A DNA stretch of 7,388 bases. It comes from a bacterium. GTDB taxonomy: Bacteria; Chlamydiota; Chlamydiia; Chlamydiales; 2-12-FULL-49-11. The notes under the pieces were generated by a model. The model searched no databases. It worked only from the letters and a program-made list of their open reading frames with translations, and was not told the DNA's origin. The stretch is taken from NCBI GenBank assembly GCA_022600215.1, contig JAHZKV010000021.1, positions 1 through 7,388 of the forward strand, in the 5' to 3' direction. Positions within the stretch are counted from its first letter, which is position 1; each line of letters starts with the position of its first letter. The translations under genes were made by a program, and so were the position numbers. Positions 1 through 5,186 of the stretch are shown here, in pieces.

Positions 1-2046
1 ATGCAGCTTGCTAGAAAATTGGAAGGAAGTGTTCGAAATACAGGGGTACATGCTGCTGGTGTCATTATTTCGGAAAGACCATTGATGGAGCTTATTCCTG
101 TTTGTAACGCAAAAGATACCGACTTGCTTGTCACCCAATTTTCAATGAAGCCAGTAGAAAAAGTGGGGATGTTGAAGATTGACTTTTTGGGGTTAAAGAC
201 ACTTACCTCTATCCAAAAAACGGTCGATGCTATTTCTACTCATAAAGGAATTGATTTAGACTGGGTGAATTTATCGCTGAATGATAAAAAAACTTTTGAG
301 TTACTCAACCAGGGTAAGACTGCGGGGATATTTCAGTTGGAATCTGCAGGGATGCAAGATTTAGTAAGGCAGCTTCATGTAGATCATTTTGAAGAAATTA
401 TTGCGGTAGGTGCTTTATATCGTCCAGGTCCAATGGAGATGATCCCATCTTTTATTAGTAGAAAACATGGGAAAGAGAAAATTGAATATGACCATGAAGG
501 TCTTGTTGATATTTTAAAAGAAACCTATGGAATTATGGTCTATCAAGAGCAGGTGATGCAGATTGCTTCCCTTCTTGCAGGGTATTCGCTTGCAGAAGGT
601 GATGTGTTACGCCGCGCTATGGGTAAGAAAGATCATGAAGAGATGAATCGCCAAAAGGAGAAGTTTAGAAACGGAGCGAAAGAAAAAGGGGTCGATGAAA
701 ACATTGCGATTGCTATTTTTGAAAAGGTAGAAAAATTTGCTTCCTATGGATTTAACAAATCACACGCGACAGCATATGGCTATATTAGTTATGTTACCGC
801 TTATCTGAAGGCAAACTTCCCTTATGAGTGGATGGCGGGGCTGATGAGCTCTGATATGCAAGATATATCTAAGGTATCTAAGCATATTGCGGAGGCGGAG
901 AGCTTAGATATTGCGGTGCTCCCTCCTGATATTAATGAATCATATCCTTACTTTGTGGCAACGGATGCGGGTGTTCGCTTTGCTCTTTCTGCAATTAAAG
1001 GCGTTGGGGAAGGCGTGGTGCTCGAAATTTGTGCAGAGCGTAGGAAAAATGGAACTTTCTCTTCTTTAGAAGATTTTTTAACGCGCATTGATTTTTCTTC
1101 TGTTGGGAAGAAGATGGTAGAAAACCTTATCCTTTGTGGGTGTTTTGATTTTACTGGGGAAACTCGTAAGGGTTTGCATGTTTATTTGCTGGAAAATTTT
1201 GATCGTATTGCGAAGTTGAAAAAAGAAAAGCAGAAGGGTATTTTAGACTTTTTTGACGGGGAGGAGATGGAGTCTTCTGCTGGAAGTAGTCAAATAGAGG
1301 TGGATGAGTTTGAAGACTTAGAAAAACTCAAATATGAAAAGGAACTCCTCGGCTTTTATGTTACGGGCCACCCGCTGGGAAGTTATAAAGAAGCGGTAGA
1401 GCGCCTTTCTTGTAAAACCTATAGCGAGATTTTACAGGCAGAACATGGAGATGTTTGTAAAATTGCCTTTGTGATGGATGCGGTCAATGTACGTATTTCT
1501 CAACGAACTAAAAAGAAGTTTGCTATTTGTGTGGGAAGTGGGGATGATCAACGTTTTGATTTACCTATTTGGCCTGATTTGTATGAAAAAGTGGCGGATA
1601 TATTAGAGGAAAATGTCTTGTACCTAGGGGTGGTTGCAGCGGAGAAAAAAGATGGTGCGATTCGTCTTTCCTGTAAGGATTTATTTAAACTTGAAGATAT
1701 AGAAGAAAAAGAGAAAGATATAGAGGCAAGTTTTAAAAAGGCAACGAGGATGAGTAAAAAAAGAGTGAGCTTTCAGCAACAAGAAAAGCGTCAAATGATT
1801 CCTGTAAAAGTACATTTGGATTTAGAGAAGTTGACGATGAAGGGAGTGTTGTTATTTAAAGAGACAATTAAAAAATTTCCTGGATCTCGTCCTTTAGAGG
1901 TAACTTTTCTTCAAGAAAAGGCCTCTGTTGCCAAAATTTATATTGAAGAGACAAAGGGTGTTGATCCTAGTGAGGAAATGAAAGTGGCGTGCAAATCTCT
2001 TGCAACGGTACTTGACATTATAGAAGAAGAGGAGGTATCATCCTAA
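1..2046 (+). CDS. dnaE: DNA polymerase III alpha subunit, C-terminal part (5' end outside window)
   Basis: Catalytic subunit of the replicative DNA polymerase. The window enters the gene internally; the ATG at base 1 is an in-frame methionine codon, not the real start. By alignment from memory to the E. coli protein, residue 1 here corresponds to about residue 495 of 1160, so the PHP domain and two of the three catalytic aspartates are missing. Visible are the third catalytic aspartate in KIDFLGLKTL (D61, equivalent to E. coli D555), fingers motifs FQLESAGM (111-118), ALYRPGP (138-144), YGIMVYQEQVMQIA (176-189), LRRAMGKK (203-210) and YGFNKSHATAYGY (249-261). A helix-hairpin-helix with GVGEG follows (about 326-383), then a linker with a clamp-binding-like peptide (411-418), the conserved GFYVTGHPLG (451-460), an OB fold (about 484-560) and a C-terminal domain rich in E/K. 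First gene of a tightly packed plus-strand cluster. Identification is secure; DnaE1-type rather than PolC, because no 3'-5' exonuclease insertion is seen. Confidence 0.98.
   Translation: MQLARKLEGSVRNTGVHAAGVIISERPLMELIPVCNAKDTDLLVTQFSMKPVEKVGMLKIDFLGLKTLTSIQKTVDAISTHKGIDLDWVNLSLNDKKTFELLNQGKTAGIFQLESAGMQDLVRQLHVDHFEEIIAVGALYRPGPMEMIPSFISRKHGKEKIEYDHEGLVDILKETYGIMVYQEQVMQIASLLAGYSLAEGDVLRRAMGKKDHEEMNRQKEKFRNGAKEKGVDENIAIAIFEKVEKFASYGFNKSHATAYGYISYVTAYLKANFPYEWMAGLMSSDMQDISKVSKHIAEAESLDIAVLPPDINESYPYFVATDAGVRFALSAIKGVGEGVVLEICAERRKNGTFSSLEDFLTRIDFSSVGKKMVENLILCGCFDFTGETRKGLHVYLLENFDRIAKLKKEKQKGILDFFDGEEMESSAGSSQIEVDEFEDLEKLKYEKELLGFYVTGHPLGSYKEAVERLSCKTYSEILQAEHGDVCKIAFVMDAVNVRISQRTKKKFAICVGSGDDQRFDLPIWPDLYEKVADILEENVLYLGVVAAEKKDGAIRLSCKDLFKLEDIEEKEKDIEASFKKATRMSKKRVSFQQQEKRQMIPVKVHLDLEKLTMKGVLLFKETIKKFPGSRPLEVTFLQEKASVAKIYIEETKGVDPSEEMKVACKSLATVLDIIEEEEVSS
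2030..2036 (+). promoter_or_regulatory. Shine-Dalgarno-like AGGAGGT inside the end of dnaE, for the BamD-like gene
   Basis: AGGAGGT lies within the last glutamate codons of dnaE, 13 bases before the ATG at 2050. The match to the anti-SD is strong but the spacing is longer than the usual 5-9 bases. No closer purine-rich site is present in TATCATCCTAACTT, so this is the best candidate, and it would make BamD-like translation depend on ribosomes finishing dnaE. Confidence 0.5.
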
Positions 2047-2049
2047 CTT

Positions 2050-2982
2050 ATGAAAAAATATTTATTTGCTCTGATGAGCCTTTCATGCGCCCTTTTTGCT
2101 TCTGAAGAAGAGGAATTTGCGCAGGTAAAAGAATTATATAACGGAAAAAAATGGTCCGCTGTGGTGAGTAAATCTCGGCCTTTGCTTAAGAGATATCCTG
2201 AGTCTGTTTTCTTGAAGGATATGTACTTTTATAGAGGTGTAGCTTACTACCGTAAAGGCGATCCAGATTTAGCAAATAGAGCCTTTAGCGCATTTTTATC
2301 TCGAAGTGGCAACTCTCGCTTTACAGAAGCGGCGATGCACTATAAATTCTTTATAGCGAAAAAATTTGAAGAGGGCCACTATGGTCACCTATTTGGTTCC
2401 TCTAAACTTCCAAGATTGGAATCTATGTGGGAAGAAGCATATCAACTCTATGATGAGGTGATATTGACACTGCCTAGATCAGAAGTGGCCGCAAAAGCAA
2501 TGTTTAGAAAAGCTAACATGCAAATTGTGGATGAATATTTCGAGGAAGGAATTGAGACTTATACAACGCTTATTCGAAGATTTTCCAATCTTCCAATTGC
2601 ACAAGAAGCTTATATCAATATTGTAAAAGCATATAAGGCACAAATTAAATCAGATTATCTAGATCCGAAGTGCTATGAATTTGCTCTAATTACCAAAAAG
2701 AAGTTTAGTGCTGCTTACCCAAACAGCAAATGGAAGCTTATGATGGATGAAGCGATGATTGAGATAGTGGATCTTTTCGCTGAAGATGTCTATAAAACGG
2801 CTCTCTATTATGAGAAAAAAGATAAGAAGGATGCTGCGGAAATGTATCTGCGCTCTTTATTGAGTAAGTATCCTGAGTCAAAGTATGCGCGCTTTGCTAA
2901 AGAGCGCCTGTGGGACGTGGATGTTCGCTTAACTGGTGGAAGCGATGCTGACGAAGAAGACCTATTGATAGGATTGCAATAA
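2050..2982 (+). CDS. bamD: BamD-like outer-membrane assembly TPR protein
   Basis: BamD is the TPR lipoprotein that works with BamA to fold beta-barrel proteins into the outer membrane. The 310-residue product begins with a short signal peptide (K2 K3, hydrophobic 4-17) and then an acidic stretch. TPR-like helix pairs are seen at about 21-52 (ending LLKRYPES), 55-88 (YFYRGVAYYRKGDPDLANRAF), 124-180 and 245-285. The last one, with ALYYEKK followed by LLSKYPESKYA, closely follows the BamD pattern. It is longer than E. coli BamD (about 245 residues), with an extended middle and an acidic tail. The lipobox is poor: C13 is preceded by S10-L11-S12 rather than L-x-x, so either a relaxed lipobox or signal peptidase I cleavage near A17 is possible. 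It starts three bases after dnaE and its TAA overlaps the next ATG, implying co-translation with the LptE-like gene. The BamD assignment rests on fold pattern and neighbour; a generic TPR periplasmic protein (YbgF/CpoB type) is the alternative. Confidence 0.8.
   Translation: MKKYLFALMSLSCALFASEEEEFAQVKELYNGKKWSAVVSKSRPLLKRYPESVFLKDMYFYRGVAYYRKGDPDLANRAFSAFLSRSGNSRFTEAAMHYKFFIAKKFEEGHYGHLFGSSKLPRLESMWEEAYQLYDEVILTLPRSEVAAKAMFRKANMQIVDEYFEEGIETYTTLIRRFSNLPIAQEAYINIVKAYKAQIKSDYLDPKCYEFALITKKKFSAAYPNSKWKLMMDEAMIEIVDLFAEDVYKTALYYEKKDKKDAAEMYLRSLLSKYPESKYARFAKERLWDVDVRLTGGSDADEEDLLIGLQ
2970..2973 (+). promoter_or_regulatory. Ribosome binding site AGGA for the LptE-like lipoprotein gene
   Basis: AGGA sits eight bases before the ATG at 2982, inside the last codons of the BamD-like gene. 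With the TAATG stop/start overlap it supports the chosen start and translational coupling of the two envelope genes. Confidence 0.55.
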
Positions 2983-3593
2983 TGAAACGAATTGGACTAC
3001 TAGTATTTTCTGCATTTGCACTATCTAGCTGTAGGTATAAGGACGCTGCCCTAAATATTAATGGTAGCACTGTGATTACCACCTCTATTCCTGTGATTAA
3101 AAAGGACCCAAATGGATTACTTAGAAATTATTTGGCTCGAGAAATGTCGCAGAGTAACTCCTTATACTACCGCGATAGCGGAGCAAAGTATGCTTTGAAG
3201 GTAAGCGTGGATAAGGATGACAACTCTCATATTAGTTTTATGTGGGATAGGGATCCTGTGACGAATGAAAACCTGCATGTCTATTATCCTGCCGAAGGAA
3301 TGCGTGAAGTGGTTGCAAAGGTTGAGCTGATAGAGATTGCAACGGGCGAGACAGTAATTGAGCCATTTTATATTAGCGCTAGAGCCGACTATGACTTTGT
3401 AAACCCGACGGTTAAAGATAGTGTTCAGTTTCAGGATGCTTTTGGTGGAGAAGAGAGTATTTTGCAATATTCTTTAGGCCAGCTTGACTCTGAAGAGGGT
3501 GCTAAAGCAGAATCTTTCGATCCTGTGTATAACCGCCTTGCTAAAAAAATTGTATCTCGTTTATTAAAGAGTAGTAGAAGTATAAAAAAATAG
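2982..3593 (+). CDS. Putative LptE-like LPS-assembly lipoprotein
   Basis: A 203-residue predicted outer-membrane lipoprotein. The N-terminus has K2 R3, a hydrophobic core and a canonical lipobox L14-S15-S16-C17, so lipidation at C17 is well supported. The mature part resembles the LptE family: a strand ending in SIPV (35-38), an amphipathic helix NGLLRNYLAREM (44-55), then alternating beta strands (YALKVSV, REVVAKVELIEIATGE) and a C-terminal helix DPVYNRLAKKIVSRLLK (180-196). LptE plugs the LptD barrel that places lipopolysaccharide in the outer leaflet; its length (E. coli about 190 residues) fits. The start overlaps the stop of the BamD-like gene by one base (TAATG). A role in outer-membrane assembly is consistent with that neighbour. 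What is seen is a lipoprotein of the right size and strand pattern; the LptE function is inferred and needs a profile or structure comparison. Confidence 0.6.
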   Translation: MKRIGLLVFSAFALSSCRYKDAALNINGSTVITTSIPVIKKDPNGLLRNYLAREMSQSNSLYYRDSGAKYALKVSVDKDDNSHISFMWDRDPVTNENLHVYYPAEGMREVVAKVELIEIATGETVIEPFYISARADYDFVNPTVKDSVQFQDAFGGEESILQYSLGQLDSEEGAKAESFDPVYNRLAKKIVSRLLKSSRSIKK

Positions 3594-3607
3594 GTCTCTA
3601 CCCCCTT

Positions 3608-4015
3608 TTGGATACTAAAGTCTTTCCAGCCATTTTATCTAGCTTAGATAGCATTATGAATTACATGAGAACGGTGATTTATAACTCTTCTATATGCCCT
3701 AAAGAAGGGAAGAAATTTGAGGTTGCTTTAGAGGAGGCGGTAGTGAATATTATCCACTATGCCTACCAAACCCCTTCTGGAATTATTGAAATTGGCTGTA
3801 GCTTAGATGACTCTGGTGAGCATATTGTCGTGGAATTAAAGGATAGAGGGGTGCCCTTTAACCCCCTTGAGAAGGAGGAGGTCTCCCCCCCTCAAGACCT
3901 TGCTTCTCAAGAGATTGGAGGCTTAGGCATCCATTTTATTAAAAAAATGGTGGATTTGATAGATTATCGCTACCAAGATGGAGCAAATATCTTACTTTTA
4001 TCTAAAAAAATATAG
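3608..4015 (+). CDS. rsbW: RsbW-type anti-sigma factor / serine kinase
   Basis: A GHKL-fold ATPase of 135 residues of the RsbW/SpoIIAB type, which binds a sigma factor and phosphorylates an STAS-domain antagonist (RsbV). The ATP-binding boxes are complete: N-box E42-E43-AVV-N47-II-H50, G1 box D79-R-G81-VPF, and G2 box GGLGIHFIKKM (104-114). In C. trachomatis the homologue has been reported to act in an RsbU/RsbV network that affects availability of the main sigma factor; that role here is inference. The TTG start at 3608 is preferred over ATG 3656 because residues 5-16 (VFPAILSSLDSI) form the usual first strand and helix of the family, and the frame has no ATG or GTG between the upstream in-frame stop at 3575 and 3608. 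There is no clear ribosome binding site, only a pyrimidine run. It follows the LptE-like gene after 14 bases, so is likely co-transcribed. No rsbV is adjacent. A seven-C run falls in the ATP lid. Confidence 0.9.
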   Translation: MDTKVFPAILSSLDSIMNYMRTVIYNSSICPKEGKKFEVALEEAVVNIIHYAYQTPSGIIEIGCSLDDSGEHIVVELKDRGVPFNPLEKEEVSPPQDLASQEIGGLGIHFIKKMVDLIDYRYQDGANILLLSKKI

Positions 4016-4068
4016 CGTAAATATTTAAGGATGAGTGCGTTAAGTGTTTCGTTAAAATTGTATTAAAA

Positions 4069-4096
4069 TATAATCTCTTTTTGTTATAATTATAAT
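4069..4096 (+). promoter_or_regulatory. AT-rich promoter region with three TATAAT hexamers upstream of the Inc-like gene
   Basis: TATAAT occurs at 4069-4074, 4085-4090 and 4091-4096, the last two in tandem inside overlapping palindromes (TTATAATTATAA at 4084-4095). Any could be a -10 element for the gene starting at 4126. No good TTGACA-like -35 lies 16-18 bases upstream of any of them; TTGTAT at 4058-4063 is 21 bases from the second. The whole spacer 4016-4125 is only about 20% G+C. It is the likely start of a new transcription unit, but the exact promoter is not resolved. Confidence 0.45.
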
Positions 4097-4125
4097 TGTT
4101 AATAATAAATAGTGGGTTTTTAATT

Positions 4126-4599
4126 ATGTCTGATTGTAGTGCTAGATCTCTTAACCTTGCAAGAGGTGGATTTGATCGTAACATATGTCAAGAAAATAGG
4201 TGGATTATTCTCGGTGGAAGTTCTGCTGTATCTGTTGCTCTTCTTACATTAGCAGCTTGTTCGACAATTCCAGCAGCTCCAGCTATTGCAGCTGCTGCAG
4301 TAATCATGGGTGGGGCGCTAATAGCTACAGAGTCCTCTCTTTTTACTGTTTTTGTGCAAACACAAAAGCCAAAAACATTCGAAGAGAAAGTAGAGGAAAT
4401 TCTTACAACATACCCAGGCGGTCGTGAGCATTTGCAGGCAGTTCTTAGTAATATTCATGGTAAATTGTTACATGAAAAGGTCAATTACTTAGCAGATATC
4501 ATAGAGTTGTATCGTTTAGATAATCAAGCAAAGCTTAGTGATGATGAGATTTATGCCATATGTGCACTAAGAGTTGCGCTCCGACAGGAAAAAGTCTAA
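4126..4599 (+). CDS. Putative inclusion-membrane (Inc)-like two-helix membrane protein
   Basis: A 157-residue protein with a polar N-terminus (1-25, S/N/R rich), a bilobed hydrophobic region and a helical polar C-terminus. The first hydrophobic segment is about 26-45 (WIILGGSSAVSVALLTLAAC), a tight turn STIPAAP follows, and the second is about 53-77 (IAAAAVIMGGALIA onward). Two closely spaced membrane helices forming a hairpin, with both ends on the same side, are the hallmark of chlamydial Inc proteins, which are secreted by the type III system into the host-derived vacuole membrane. The C-terminal part (83-157) is predicted helical by eye and has no motif I recognise. The frame is open upstream to a TTG at 4096, but ATG 4126 is chosen because the TTG lies in the promoter-like AT-rich DNA; the ribosome site is weak (AGTGGG, 4111-4116). 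Inc status is inference from topology; an ordinary small inner-membrane protein is the alternative. The gene ends overlapping the stop of the convergent gene. Confidence 0.7.
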   Translation: MSDCSARSLNLARGGFDRNICQENRWIILGGSSAVSVALLTLAACSTIPAAPAIAAAAVIMGGALIATESSLFTVFVQTQKPKTFEEKVEEILTTYPGGREHLQAVLSNIHGKLLHEKVNYLADIIELYRLDNQAKLSDDEIYAICALRVALRQEKV

Positions 4600-5027
4600 C
4601 CTTCTAAGAACGAGGAAATTTCCTCTTCTGTATCAATTACTTCTGTAAGGAAGTGGCGAAGTGTCTTTAGCACATACTTTGGAGTGTTATATACGCCTTT
4701 GGTCTTGTAAACAATCTCTAATTTTAGGTTCTCTTCTTTGATCAACGCAATCATAACCGTGGTGCATGGTGTTTCATCTACCATATCAGGGACGATCCAT
4801 ACAATGAATTGGTTATTAAAGAGAGTTACTTTAGAGTTGTTCTCTAGAACATGAAAATAGAAAGGGAATTGGTCTTGAAGAAGCTTTTCTTCTTCTTCGC
4901 TTTGATTTAAAAGGCTCCATTCTTTGAGCATCTCTAAATCAACCTCTACAACGCCATCTTGTACCCAGTAAGTTGGGTCCTGAAGGAATAATTCGTAGTA
5001 TTCTTCAAGTTTTTCCGGCTTTATCAT
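4596..5027 (-). CDS. Conserved-looking small acidic protein of unknown function
   Basis: A 143-residue protein I do not recognise. It is strongly acidic (about 28 Asp/Glu against 12 Lys/Arg) and rich in Tyr, Trp and Phe, with no signal peptide or membrane segment. By eye it has an N-terminal helix, a Glu run (SEEEE), a block of beta strands (KVTLFNNQFIVWIVP, then TTVMIALI and LKLEIVYK) and a C-terminal helix ending in acidic residues. Size, acidity and alpha/beta layout would suit a class I type III secretion chaperone, but no diagnostic motif is visible. It occupies the interval between rsbW and dacF where C. trachomatis, as I recall, carries a small hypothetical gene (CT550), so it may be its equivalent. 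The frame also has an ATG at 5033, but AGGA (5036-5033) is correctly spaced only for the ATG at 5027. It faces the Inc-like gene tail to tail with overlapping stops, and dacF head to head. Confidence 0.75.
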   Translation of the reverse strand: MIKPEKLEEYYELFLQDPTYWVQDGVVEVDLEMLKEWSLLNQSEEEEKLLQDQFPFYFHVLENNSKVTLFNNQFIVWIVPDMVDETPCTTVMIALIKEENLKLEIVYKTKGVYNTPKYVLKTLRHFLTEVIDTEEEISSFLEG

Positions 5028-5032
5028 GACCA

Positions 5033-5036
5033 TCCT
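5033..5036 (-). promoter_or_regulatory. Ribosome binding site AGGA that decides the start of the acidic-protein gene
   Basis: On the minus strand, AGGA is followed by five bases and then ATG at 5027. The other in-frame ATG, at 5033, overlaps the AGGA itself and so has no usable spacing. The start is therefore placed at 5027, two codons into the longest reading frame. Confidence 0.6.
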
Positions 5037-5115
5037 TTGGTTTTATATCGAGAAGAAATATTCCTTCCTCGTCTATAAATTCCTACATAGTGATCAGGGC
5101 ATTTTATGCATACTC

Positions 5116-5143
5116 TTTTTTTTAATTTTTTTCCCAAAAAAAT
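5116..5143. repeat. A/T homopolymer tracts with inverted repeat
   Basis: The divergent spacer between the acidic-protein gene and dacF contains T8 (5116-5123), then AA, T7 (5126-5132), CCC, A7 (5136-5142). A-T7 / A7-T forms a perfect 8-base-pair inverted repeat around the CCC loop (5125-5143). It lies immediately upstream of the candidate dacF -35 element, a position where A/T tracts act as UP elements or cause curvature. As a terminator it would be weak because the stem is purely A/T. Confidence 0.6.
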
Positions 5144-5151
5144 AGTACTTC

Positions 5152-5180
5152 TTGAATTTATTAGATTTAGTTAGTACGAT
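5152..5180 (+). promoter_or_regulatory. Candidate sigma-70-type promoter of dacF
   Basis: TTGAAT (5152-5157) and TACGAT (5175-5180) are separated by exactly 17 bases, each matching the consensus at four of six positions. The -10 ends only six bases before the dacF ATG at 5187, so transcription would start at or next to the start codon, giving a leaderless or nearly leaderless message. The absence of any ribosome binding site before this ATG agrees with that. Confidence 0.5.
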
Positions 5181-5186
5181 TATTTT

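Noticed and set aside
2897..3082. 61-residue minus-strand open frame across the BamD-like/LptE-like junction
   Set aside because: Lies antisense to the end of one well-supported gene and the signal peptide of the next, with no ribosome site or recognisable motif.
3162..3467. 101-residue minus-strand open frame inside the LptE-like gene
   Set aside because: Fully antisense to a gene with a clear lipobox and operon spacing; composition is that of a shadow frame.
4096..4125. TTG at 4096 as an upstream start extending the Inc-like protein by ten residues
   Set aside because: It falls inside the tandem TATAAT elements and has no ribosome site; ATG 4126 gives a typical Inc-like N-terminus.
4002..4184. 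60-residue minus-strand frame over the AT-rich spacer
   Set aside because: Product is dominated by Asn, Lys, Ile and Tyr from AT-rich DNA and covers the start of the Inc-like gene; no support as a gene.
4200..4427. 75-residue plus-strand frame very rich in Ser and Cys
   Set aside because: Out-of-frame reading of the Ala/Val-rich hydrophobic region of the Inc-like gene, which explains the Ser/Cys repeats.
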